The position numbers and the translations under genes were made by a program. A stretch of 5,503 bases of DNA, from positions 1 to 5,503 of the forward strand of contig JAEYRC010000074.1 of the NCBI GenBank assembly GCA_023409675.1, in the 5' to 3' direction. The DNA comes from Bacteroidota bacterium. Lineage in GTDB: Bacteria; Bacteroidota; Bacteroidia; Chitinophagales; Chitinophagaceae. The stretch's first letter is position 1. The number at the start of each line of letters is the position of its first letter. Of this stretch, positions 1 through 5,503 are shown in pieces. The notes under the pieces are model-generated. The model was not told the DNA's origin and did no database searches. It worked only from the letters and a program-made list of their open reading frames with translations.

Positions 1-692
1 CCCCCACTCACATCCATATTTTCACGGGCAACGGCATTGGCAATATCATCGATGGTGTTATTGGAGCTCTGCATGCGGTAAGCATCGACATTGATCTGAA
101 ATTCACGTTCGGGGGCACCAACGATATCCTCCCGGTTCACCTGGGCCAGCTCTTCGATGTTGTCCTGCATGTCATCCGCATACTCCTTCAGCTTCACCGG
201 ATCGTAGGGACCGCTGATGTTCACATACATGATGGGCTGGTCTGAAAGGTTTACTTCAATCACCGTCGGCTCTTCGGTTAGGTCATTGGGCAGATCGGTT
301 CGGGCCTTATCCACTGCATCCTTTACCTTTTGCAGGGCAACATCAATATCCACATCGGTGGTAAATTCACAGATAATGGCGGAGAAATCCTGCTGTGAAG
401 TGCTGGTGACCTTCTGAATTTTTACCCCGGTTATCGCTTTGATCTCCTTCTCTATGGGTTGGGTGACCAGGTTTTCAATATCTCTTGGCGAGTTACCGAC
501 ATAAATCGTTTGTACATATATGGTAGGAATTACCAGGTCGGGAAACTGCTCCTTGGGCAGCGTGATGAACTGGTAAACCCCTGCGATGGAAATAAATATC
601 ATCATCAGGTAAATGGACGTCCGGTTCTTAATACTCCAGGTGGTTGGACCGAACTCTTTTACCTTATGTTTTATATGTTCTGTAAGACTCAT
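1..692 (-). CDS. RND-family efflux transporter, inner-membrane pump (N-terminal part, truncated by window edge)
   Basis: This is the 5' end of an RND (AcrB/MexB-like) pump, which uses the proton gradient to push substrates from the periplasm or inner membrane into an outer-membrane channel. The ATG is at 692-690 and 230 complete codons are visible; full-length family members run to about 1,000-1,100 residues, so roughly 800 lie outside the window. A short cytoplasmic N-terminus leads to TM1 at about residues 25-45 (SIYLMMIFISIAGVYQF). The porter domain then begins with the family pattern LPKEQFPD (45-52), followed by VTQPIEKEIKAITGV (76-90) and the serine/threonine-rich stretch VTSTSQQDFS (95-104). 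A second porter subdomain starts near 150 (SDQPIMYVNISG). It lies 39 nt downstream of the adaptor gene on the same strand. No Shine-Dalgarno is obvious upstream. A hydrophobe/amphiphile-type pump is most likely; a heavy-metal RND cannot be excluded because the diagnostic TM4 residues are not in view. Confidence 0.95.
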   Translation of the reverse strand, partial: MSLTEHIKHKVKEFGPTTWSIKNRTSIYLMMIFISIAGVYQFITLPKEQFPDLVIPTIYVQTIYVGNSPRDIENLVTQPIEKEIKAITGVKIQKVTSTSQQDFSAIICEFTTDVDIDVALQKVKDAVDKARTDLPNDLTEEPTVIEVNLSDQPIMYVNISGPYDPVKLKEYADDMQDNIEELAQVNREDIVGAPEREFQINVDAYRMQSSNNTIDDIANAVARENMDVSG

Positions 693-731
693 AAAATAGT
701 TGTTTTGGTAATGCTGGGAGAAATAAAGCGG

Positions 732-1883
732 TTACAGTTGACTGGTAGAAACCTGTTGTCCGTCGTATAATCCCTGGAATCCTTCTGTAATGATGATATC
801 ACCCTCTTTAAGTCCCGATCTAACTTCAAGCTGGTTCCCGGTCAGTTCACCCACTTCAATGGCCTGCTTGCGGGCAATGGCTTTGCCGTTTTCATTCACC
901 ATCAGCATTACAAATTTTCCCTTTTCATCATTTTGGAGTGTTCTGATGGGAATGGTCAGTGCATTATTGGCAACATAATCGCGGATCTTAACCAGCGCAA
1001 GCTGGTTGGGCCGTAATTCCGAACCGGAAGGAATTCGTGCTTCTATATAAAATGAACGGGAGCCCGGGTCGATGGTTCTGCCTTTAACTGAAACTTTAGA
1101 CTGGATGGTTTTATCCACATCGGGAAAATGAATTTCCACCGGAGTGCCTTCATTAACCCGGTCGATATACGTTTCGGGAACCTGGGCGGTTAGTTTCAGG
1201 TTATCGGTGTTCACTATGCGAATACCCATCTGGGTGGCCGATTGCGGACTGAAAAATTCTCCCGGTTTTATATTGACCATATCGGCTACCCCTGACAGTT
1301 GCGCATAAATATTCGACATGTTCGATTGTTCGCGCAGCAGCGCCAGTTGTTTCTCGAGCGCCTCCACATTATTCTTAGCCTGAAGCAATTCCACTTCGGT
1401 TCCGATGTTTTGCTTCCAGAGATTTTCCCGGCGCTGGTAGAGATCCTTTGCCAGTCCAAGCTGAACTTCGATCTGTTCGATCTGCTGGTTGGCCAGTACA
1501 TCATCCAATTTCAGCAGCAACTGCCCCTTTTTAACATAGTCGCCCTGCTTTACAAACACCTGGCGCACCTGGCCGCCCGCGCCGCGGGGTGTTACGAATG
1601 CCACGTTCTCCGCGTCAATCTTTCCCTGCAGATCAATATAATGTGAGAATGTTCCGGATTCCACCGGCATAGTGCTCACCAGCTTAACATTGCCGGTTTT
1701 TTCCGTAGTATCGAGCAGTGCAATGTCAGCCTCGAGTTTTTCAATGTTGGCAGTGATTTCCGCCTGCTTTTCCAGCTCTTTTTTAAGCTCTTCTTTCTTT
1801 TGGGTCAGCTCATCCTTTGGGCCACCGCAACCGGCTGCCAGCAGAAGCGATACAACCACAACGCCATATATTACAGATCTCAT
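732..1883 (-). CDS. RND efflux periplasmic adaptor subunit (HlyD/AcrA type), lipoprotein
   Basis: This is the membrane-fusion protein linking the RND pump to the outer-membrane channel, 383 aa, a normal family length. A hydrophobic signal (about 4-17) ends in the lipobox LAAGC, so Cys19 should be lipidated and the protein anchored on the periplasmic side. Residues 24-58 are a charged, Lys/Glu-rich predicted coiled coil ahead of the core fold. The first lipoyl half spans about 95-128 (GQVRQVFVKQGDYVKKGQLL is typical), an alpha-helical hairpin about 129-190, and the second lipoyl half about 193-225 (VNIKPGEFFSP). A beta-barrel follows at about 228-302 (LKLTAQVPETYIDRVNEG; LRPNQLALVKI), then a membrane-proximal domain with IPIRTL, VGELTGNQLEVRSGLKEGDIII and a closing GLYDGQQV. 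It sits 29 nt after the TolC-like gene and 39 nt before the pump gene, completing the tripartite set. The start is fixed by the signal peptide that directly follows it. Confidence 0.96.
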   Translation of the reverse strand: MRSVIYGVVVVSLLLAAGCGGPKDELTQKKEELKKELEKQAEITANIEKLEADIALLDTTEKTGNVKLVSTMPVESGTFSHYIDLQGKIDAENVAFVTPRGAGGQVRQVFVKQGDYVKKGQLLLKLDDVLANQQIEQIEVQLGLAKDLYQRRENLWKQNIGTEVELLQAKNNVEALEKQLALLREQSNMSNIYAQLSGVADMVNIKPGEFFSPQSATQMGIRIVNTDNLKLTAQVPETYIDRVNEGTPVEIHFPDVDKTIQSKVSVKGRTIDPGSRSFYIEARIPSGSELRPNQLALVKIRDYVANNALTIPIRTLQNDEKGKFVMLMVNENGKAIARKQAIEVGELTGNQLEVRSGLKEGDIIITEGFQGLYDGQQVSTSQL

Positions 1884-1912
1884 GATGATATTTTTAGTGT
1901 TTTTGGTTTGAA

Positions 1913-3307
1913 TTATAATTTTCCTAACGCTTTACGGTAACCGATCCGGGCGATCATGGCATCATACAAGGCCTGGAAATAATTGGATTGTGACAATTCG
2001 AAATCCGACTGTGCCTGCAGAATTTCGAAACTTGATCCCAGTCCCTGTTCAAATTTGATTTTTGTCGTGTTGTACACCCGTTCAGCCAGTTCCAGGTTGC
2101 GGGTCTGAACATCCACTGCAGCAATGGCATTTTTCAAGGCTGTGAATGATGATACCTGCTGGAGGTCGATAGCGCGCTGGAGATTGACAATATTATTGGT
2201 AGTTTTTTCGAGGTTAAGCTCGGCCTGTTCAATTCTGCGGTTTTTCTGAATTCCGGAAAATATGGGGATGCTCATATTCAATCCAATAAAAGACGTCTTG
2301 TACCAGGGTTCATTCGCGCTGAAAAAATTAAACTTCTGCCGCTGGGCGTTTTCACTAAAATTCCAGAATGCTGAAACAGTGGGAATTTTAGAAAGTTTGT
2401 AGCGCTGCACATCCAGTTCCTGCAATTTCTGCATGGTTTTCATCAATCCAATCTCATTGCGGTCATCGTATTGAAATTCGGGAAGTTCGAGCAGGCCTTC
2501 TTTTAGCATGTCAATATTCAGGCTGTCGCTTAGCACCAGCTCATCCTTCTGTTCAAGGCCGGTGGCGAATTTCAGGGCAGCATAACCCAGTTCCACCAGA
2601 TTCTTTACCTGGCTCAGCGATGTATTCAGGTTATTCAGGTTAACCTGCGTTTTATCAATATCCAGCCGCTCGGCAAATCCATTTTCGTACATGGCATTCT
2701 GATCGCTCAACAATTTTTCAATCCGGGCTACACTTTCTTTAAGTATCGCAAAACGCTTTTCGGCGATCACCACCGCATAATAGGAGCGTAGTACATTGCT
2801 TTTGATACTGTCTTCCATAACGCGGATATTGTAATCGGCCAGCTCCATGGATGCGCCACGGGCTTTCAATCCTACAAATACATCGGGCTGAAACAATAAT
2901 TGTTGCAAAGAGAAGCCAACGGATGCCTGCCAGGGAACGCCAAAAGCCGCAGGAAATAACTGGGGCTCACCTGTTGGTTTTTGAATAGGCTGGTTATTCG
3001 CGTCGCGAACGCCCTGTTCAACCAGTACATCATACACTGCAGGTGAAATGAAGTCGGGGATGAAGGTTACCGGAATATTAAAATAATGCATCAGCTGTAC
3101 CGAACCTTCGAGTTGAGGCATGGCCTGCCCGGTGATCTCACGGTTTTGTGCATGCTGCAGTTTTTTATCGAGCTGAAGGTTACGGATCTCCGTAACTTTT
3201 TTCAACGCCATATCCACTGCTTCATCAGCGCTCAGCCGGTATTGTTCCTGGGCCCTGCTGGTCAGGCTCAGCAACAAGAGGATAAGCCCCCAGGATATTT
3301 TATGCAT
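1913..3307 (-). CDS. TolC-family outer-membrane efflux channel
   Basis: This is the outer-membrane factor of the tripartite pump, a trimeric channel/tunnel protein. I start it at the ATG 3307-3305 (464 aa); an in-frame ATG at 3322 would add five residues (MRAIN). The shorter start leaves 1 nt after the tetR stop, has GAGAG 8 nt upstream, and places a compact signal peptide (MHKISWGLILLLLSLTSRA, cleavage before QEQ) at the very N-terminus. Two OEP repeats of long amphipathic helices are visible, at about 28-250 and 285-464. The second ends in the classic C-terminal pattern FEQGLGSSFEILQAQSDFEL followed by SQSNYFQALYDAMIARIGYRKALG. Residues about 80-130 (IPVTFIPDFISPAVY... to GVPWQASVGFSL) form a long strand-loop-strand insert, likely the first extracellular loop with its flanking beta strands. 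VGLNMSIPIFSG-like strand residues (IGLNMSIPIFSG, about 341-352) mark the second. The genes before and after it on the same strand encode the regulator and the adaptor. Confidence 0.95.
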   Translation of the reverse strand: MHKISWGLILLLLSLTSRAQEQYRLSADEAVDMALKKVTEIRNLQLDKKLQHAQNREITGQAMPQLEGSVQLMHYFNIPVTFIPDFISPAVYDVLVEQGVRDANNQPIQKPTGEPQLFPAAFGVPWQASVGFSLQQLLFQPDVFVGLKARGASMELADYNIRVMEDSIKSNVLRSYYAVVIAEKRFAILKESVARIEKLLSDQNAMYENGFAERLDIDKTQVNLNNLNTSLSQVKNLVELGYAALKFATGLEQKDELVLSDSLNIDMLKEGLLELPEFQYDDRNEIGLMKTMQKLQELDVQRYKLSKIPTVSAFWNFSENAQRQKFNFFSANEPWYKTSFIGLNMSIPIFSGIQKNRRIEQAELNLEKTTNNIVNLQRAIDLQQVSSFTALKNAIAAVDVQTRNLELAERVYNTTKIKFEQGLGSSFEILQAQSDFELSQSNYFQALYDAMIARIGYRKALGKL

Positions 3308-3308
3308 G

Positions 3309-3944
3309 TTAATTGCTCTCATTGTGCTGTAGTTTTTTTTTCGATTTTTTCTGATATTTAAGGATAAGCTTATGGCCTTTTGCGGAAGCGATCCCGAAAA
3401 GGAAATGCTCCAGCAGGATCCGCTGTACTTCGATAATACTATACCGGGCTGCAGGAAAAACCTGCTGGTTGAACCCGAGCACCATGCCTTCCAGGCGGAT
3501 GCGCGTGATTACATCCACATTAAGATTTTCGCGATACAGCCCTTCAGCGATCCCTTGCCGGATATTTTTGCTGATCATTTCGTAGAGGTATTCTTCCTTA
3601 TATTGCTGAAAGACCGCGTACGAACGGGGATGAAATTTTTCCAGGTCGAACAACATCACCGGGTTGATGTTGCTGAACATCTCCATCAAAAAATCCATCA
3701 GGTTAAACACTTCATGTATGGCATTATCGGCATGCTGCTTACAGTAGTCGCAACTGCTGCGCGAATGGCCGATAATTTCTGATGCCACCTGCATGACCAG
3801 CTCTTCCTTATCAGCAAAAAACTGATAGATCGTTTTTTTGGATACCCCCAGCTGAGAGGCTATTTCATCCATCGTTATGGATTTAATGCCATAACGGTGA
3901 AACAGTTCTCCTGCCTTCTGCTGTATTCTTTCTTTCATCTCCAT
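3309..3944 (-). CDS. TetR/AcrR-family transcriptional regulator, first gene of the efflux operon
   Basis: This is a DNA-binding repressor-type regulator, probably of its own operon. The N-terminal TetR helix-turn-helix is clear: residues 5-23 form helix 1 (ERIQQKAGELFHRYGIKSI), and TMDEIASQLGVSKKTIYQFF at 24-43 gives helices 2-3 with the usual Tyr/Phe-Phe-x-x-Lys ending (K46). The remainder, to residue 211, is an alpha-helical ligand/dimerisation domain with no recognisable ligand signature. It contains an odd C-D-Y-C-K-Q-H cluster (C65, C68, H71) with H60 and H77 nearby. I place the start at ATG 3944-3942; ATG 3938-3936 (MKERI) is equally compatible. The frame stays open up to an ATG at 4121, but those extra 59 residues lack family similarity, cover the promoter and overlap the divergent gene. 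The C-terminus is very lysine-rich (KYQKKSKKKLQ), encoded by A6 and A9 runs. It ends 1 nt before the preferred TolC-like start. Confidence 0.93.
   Translation of the reverse strand: MEMKERIQQKAGELFHRYGIKSITMDEIASQLGVSKKTIYQFFADKEELVMQVASEIIGHSRSSCDYCKQHADNAIHEVFNLMDFLMEMFSNINPVMLFDLEKFHPRSYAVFQQYKEEYLYEMISKNIRQGIAEGLYRENLNVDVITRIRLEGMVLGFNQQVFPAARYSIIEVQRILLEHFLFGIASAKGHKLILKYQKKSKKKLQHNESN
3333..3350 (-). repeat. A9 and A6 homopolymer runs in the 3' end of the tetR gene
   Basis: On the coding (minus) strand the C-terminal lysine codons of the regulator read A6, then TCG, then A9 (plus-strand T9 at 3333-3341 and T6 at 3345-3350). A9 is long enough to be prone to polymerase slippage. A one-base change here would alter only the last few residues of the regulator and whether translation stops immediately before the TolC-like start. 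That any slippage happens is inference. Confidence 0.6.
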
Positions 3945-3952
3945 AATCGCCG

Positions 3953-3984
3953 CAAAACTATGGAAACTTTTTTTGTGACCCAAG
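3953..3984 (-). promoter_or_regulatory. Bacteroidota-type promoter for the tetR-tolC-adaptor-RND operon
   Basis: Read on the minus strand, TAGTTTTG (3960-3953) is an exact match to the Bacteroidota -7 consensus TAnnTTTG. A CTTG (3984-3981) lies 20 nt upstream, matching three of four bases of the TTTG -33 element at the expected spacing. It points at the tetR start only 8 nt downstream of the -7 box. The consensus comes from work on Bacteroides sigma-ABfr promoters; that this instance is active is inferred. Confidence 0.65.
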
Positions 3985-3990
3985 TTTCCA
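3961..3990. promoter_or_regulatory. Candidate TetR operator: perfect 9-bp inverted repeat, 12-nt spacer
   Basis: TGGAAACTT at 3961-3969 is exactly reverse-complemented by AAGTTTCCA at 3982-3990, with 12 nt between the arms. The arm centres are 21 bp apart, about two helical turns, so two recognition helices, or two dimers, could bind the same DNA face. The element begins directly beside the -7 box and covers the spacer and -33 element of the operon promoter, where a bound repressor would block RNA polymerase. It lies immediately upstream of a TetR-family gene, which commonly autoregulate from such sites. The repeat is directly seen; its role as operator is inferred. Confidence 0.7.
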
Positions 3991-4113
3991 ACGCGGCATT
4001 TTCCGCCGCTCATCAAGTTATACGGCCGTTCAGCGGTCATAAAACGGAGGAAAGAAGGGGTGAAAAGCATTTTCTCCCACGCAATTGATCGTAGTTTTAC
4101 CAAAATTTCCGGC

Positions 4114-4746
4114 ATGAACATCTCTCACATCTTCAGGAAAATCGTTCAGTATTTTTTACAGGGGCTGATCATTCTGGCACCGATCGTACTGACCATCTAT
4201 ACGGTTACCGCGCTCTTCAATTTTATTGATGACATTGTACCAGACTTTATTGTTCGCCTGTTTCCGAATTTCAGCGAAACCAATGGTAACGGAGAAATTC
4301 CCGGGATCGGCTTTGTGCTGGTTTTGATAATCGTGATCATAACGGGCTATATTTCTTCCTCCTACCTGTTTTCAGGACTGGTCGGCCTGTTTGAAAAAAT
4401 TCTGGAAAACACCCCGGGAATCAAAATTATTTATTCCACCCTCCGTGATTTTTTCGAAGCCTTCGGCGGCAACAAGCGAAAATTCGACAGAACGGTACTG
4501 GTCGCGCTTAACGCGGAAGATGTTTGGCAGATTGGTTTCATTACCGGGGAAGAGCTAACACAGTTTGGACTTGAAGATTATGTCAGCGTATATGTTCCCA
4601 AATCCTATGCCTTTGCCGGTCACCTGTACCTGGTGAGCAAATCACGGGTTCGACCCCTGCCGGAGATGAGTTCTTCCGATGCGATGAAGTTTGCCCTTAC
4701 GGGCGGTGTGTCGCAGCTTGATGAACCGCTTAAAACGGCTGAATGA
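4114..4746 (+). CDS. DUF502-family integral membrane protein
   Basis: This is a DUF502 protein, the family that also includes plant COV1/LCV-like proteins; its biochemical function is not established. From ATG 4114 it is 210 aa, the usual length. Two membrane segments are visible: TM1 at about 11-35 (VQYFLQGLIILAPIVLTIYT, the family-typical start) and TM2 at about 66-88 after the conserved IPGIG turn (62-66). The soluble part carries the family landmarks ENTPGIKIIYSTLRDFFEAF (98-117) and the C-terminal block from VPKSYAFAGHLYLV to SSDAMKFALTGGVS (161-200). An in-frame ATG at 4060 would add 18 residues (MKSIFSHAIDRSFTKISG). I prefer 4114 because homologues I know begin just before TM1 and because the extension lies in probable promoter DNA. 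The stop codon overlaps the ATG of the next gene (ATGA). Its divergent orientation from the efflux operon gives no evidence of shared function. Confidence 0.9.
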   Translation: MNISHIFRKIVQYFLQGLIILAPIVLTIYTVTALFNFIDDIVPDFIVRLFPNFSETNGNGEIPGIGFVLVLIIVIITGYISSSYLFSGLVGLFEKILENTPGIKIIYSTLRDFFEAFGGNKRKFDRTVLVALNAEDVWQIGFITGEELTQFGLEDYVSVYVPKSYAFAGHLYLVSKSRVRPLPEMSSSDAMKFALTGGVSQLDEPLKTAE

Positions 4747-5503
4747 AAAGGATCTTAGTGCTGGCCATTTGCCTGTTTAGTATTACAGAAAGCGGCGGCT
4801 GGGGGTTTTATGCGCACCGCCAGATCAACCAGTATGCCGTGTACCTGCTTCCGCCGGAAATGCTGTTGTTTTATAAACGCCAGATCCCCTTTCTGCACGA
4901 GCATGCCGTTGATCCCGACAAACGCCGTTATGCGGTAGCCGCCGAAGGGCCGCGACATTTTATCGACATCGATCACTATGGAAGCTATCCCTATACTGCC
5001 CTGCCCCGGAAATGGGAGGACGCGGTGCAGATGTACGGAGAAGACAGCCTGAATAAATACGGAATTGCTCCCTGGTGGATCCAGACCATGCTGTTCAGGC
5101 TAACGAAGGCAATGCGTGAAAAAAACAGCTCCGGGATTTTGCGGCTTTCCGCAGAACTCGGCCATTACCTGGGAGATATTCATGTTCCCCTTCATGCTTC
5201 CAGTAATCATAACGGGCAGCATACCGGTCAGCATGGCATTCATGGTTTTTGGGAATCCCGTGTTCCCGAACTGCTGGCCGCGAAGGAATGGGATTTCTTT
5301 ATCGGAAAGGCCGATTATATTGAAGATCCCCTGGACTTCACCTGGGCGCGTGTTCTGGAAAGCGCCGCCGCAGCAGACACCGTGCTTAAAACGGAGAAAG
5401 CCCTGAGTCAGCGCTTTCCACCCGATCGTAAATACAGTTTTGAGCTTCGCAACGGCCTGCTGGTTCGCCAATATTCGGATGCCTATACCCGTGAGTATGA
5501 CCG
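4743..5503 (+). CDS. Exported zinc-dependent phospholipase C / S1-P1 nuclease-superfamily protein (3' end cut by window edge)
   Basis: The open frame runs from ATG 4743 through 253 complete codons to the window edge without a stop. A signal peptide (about 1-19, hydrophobic 4-14) ends SGG before Trp20. In the family the mature N-terminal Trp binds zinc through its own amino group, so cleavage there would give a correctly formed site. The remaining zinc ligands follow in family order: H25 (WGFYAHRQIN), D57 (HAVDPDKRRY), H72 (RHFIDIDHYG), H141, D145 and H151 (GHYLGDIHVPLH), and H167 and E171 (HGFWE). The spacing H141-D145-H151 equals that of Bacillus phospholipase C (118-122-128). The last ligand is Glu, as in PLC, rather than the Asp of P1 nuclease. 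It should hydrolyse phosphodiester bonds outside the cytoplasm; lipid versus nucleic-acid substrate is not decided by sequence. The ATG overlaps the DUF502 stop by 4 nt, implying co-translation. Confidence 0.88.
   Translation, partial: MKRILVLAICLFSITESGGWGFYAHRQINQYAVYLLPPEMLLFYKRQIPFLHEHAVDPDKRRYAVAAEGPRHFIDIDHYGSYPYTALPRKWEDAVQMYGEDSLNKYGIAPWWIQTMLFRLTKAMREKNSSGILRLSAELGHYLGDIHVPLHASSNHNGQHTGQHGIHGFWESRVPELLAAKEWDFFIGKADYIEDPLDFTWARVLESAAAADTVLKTEKALSQRFPPDRKYSFELRNGLLVRQYSDAYTREYD

Larger units (their letters stand above)
3945..4113. other. Divergent intergenic region between the efflux operon and the DUF502 gene
   Basis: This gap holds the operon promoter and its inverted repeat at the left end. 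Further right are small GC-rich dyads without a U-tract: GCGGC 3993-3997 pairing with GCCGC 4005-4009, and the 8-bp palindrome ACGGCCGT at 4022-4029. For the plus-strand gene the best promoter candidate is TAGTTTTA at 4092-4099, one mismatch from TAnnTTTG, with no convincing -33 element; I rate it weak. If the DUF502 gene starts at 4060 instead of 4114, the non-coding gap shrinks to 115 nt. Confidence 0.5.

Noticed and set aside
693..731. Possible terminator or regulatory element between the adaptor and RND genes.
   Set aside because: The 39-nt gap shows no hairpin or promoter match, only an A/T-rich lead-in to the pump start. The same holds for the 29-nt gap at 1884-1912.
217..770. Plus-strand open frames across the RND and adaptor genes.
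   Set aside because: They are antisense to a frame encoding clear RND and adaptor sequence, and show no recognisable domain or start signal.
3372..3782. Plus-strand 136-residue open frame opposite tetR.
   Set aside because: It is antisense to the TetR coding sequence, with no family resemblance; it arises from the codon bias of the opposite strand.
3993..4036. GC-rich dyads (GCGGC/GCCGC, palindrome ACGGCCGT, CCGCT/AGCGG) as a possible terminator or second operator.
   Set aside because: The stems are only 4-5 bp, there is no T-tract, and several pairings compete. In a divergent promoter region a terminator is not expected. The 9-bp repeat next to the promoter is far stronger.
3945..4121. N-terminal extension of the TetR frame up to ATG 4121 (59 extra residues).
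   Set aside because: It has no TetR-family similarity, covers the promoter and inverted repeat, and overlaps the start of the divergent DUF502 gene. TetR proteins normally begin a few residues before helix 1, matching ATG 3944 or 3938.
5100..5471. Minus-strand and alternative plus-frame open frames in the last 400 bases.
   Set aside because: They are shadows of the PLC-like gene, whose frame carries all zinc-ligand motifs and a signal peptide.

Overview
The window most likely comes from a chromosome of a Bacteroidota (Bacteroidetes) bacterium. The evidence is a TAnnTTTG-type -7 promoter box, A/T-rich start regions without good Shine-Dalgarno sequences, the gene order TetR - TolC-like - adaptor - RND pump, and a zinc-dependent phospholipase C-like protein of a type I associate with this phylum. 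The sequence does not settle the order or genus. Nearly all of the window is coding. There are no RNA genes, CRISPR arrays, insertion sequences or rho-independent terminators that I can support.

Minus strand, 3944 down to 1: a four-gene multidrug-type efflux operon. In transcription order it holds a TetR-family regulator (3309-3944), a TolC-like outer-membrane channel (1913-3307, or up to 3322), a lipoprotein periplasmic adaptor of the HlyD/AcrA type (732-1883), and the N-terminal 230 codons of an RND inner-membrane pump (1-692, cut by the window edge). Spacings are 1, 29 and 39 nt, so one transcript is likely. The three structural genes would form an envelope-spanning tripartite pump driven by the proton gradient, and the first gene is the probable local repressor.

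The 169-nt gap 3945-4113 separates this operon from a divergent pair. It contains a Bacteroidota-type promoter facing the tetR gene. A perfect 9-bp inverted repeat (TGGAAACTT / AAGTTTCCA, 12-nt spacer) covers its -33 element and whole spacer. This is a strong candidate for the TetR autoregulatory operator. The promoter lies so close to the tetR start that the mRNA should have almost no leader.

Plus strand, 4114 to the end: a DUF502-family membrane protein (start 4114, or 4060 as the longest frame), followed with a 4-nt ATGA overlap by an exported zinc metalloenzyme of the phospholipase C / S1-P1 nuclease superfamily (4743 to beyond the window). The overlap implies translational coupling, but the functional link between the two is unknown.

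Overall this is an ordinary efflux-and-envelope region. I found no undescribed system. The points worth following up are the operator/promoter architecture, the near-leaderless tetR start, a Cys/His cluster in the regulator, an A9 homopolymer at the tetR-tolC junction, and the DUF502-phospholipase coupling.
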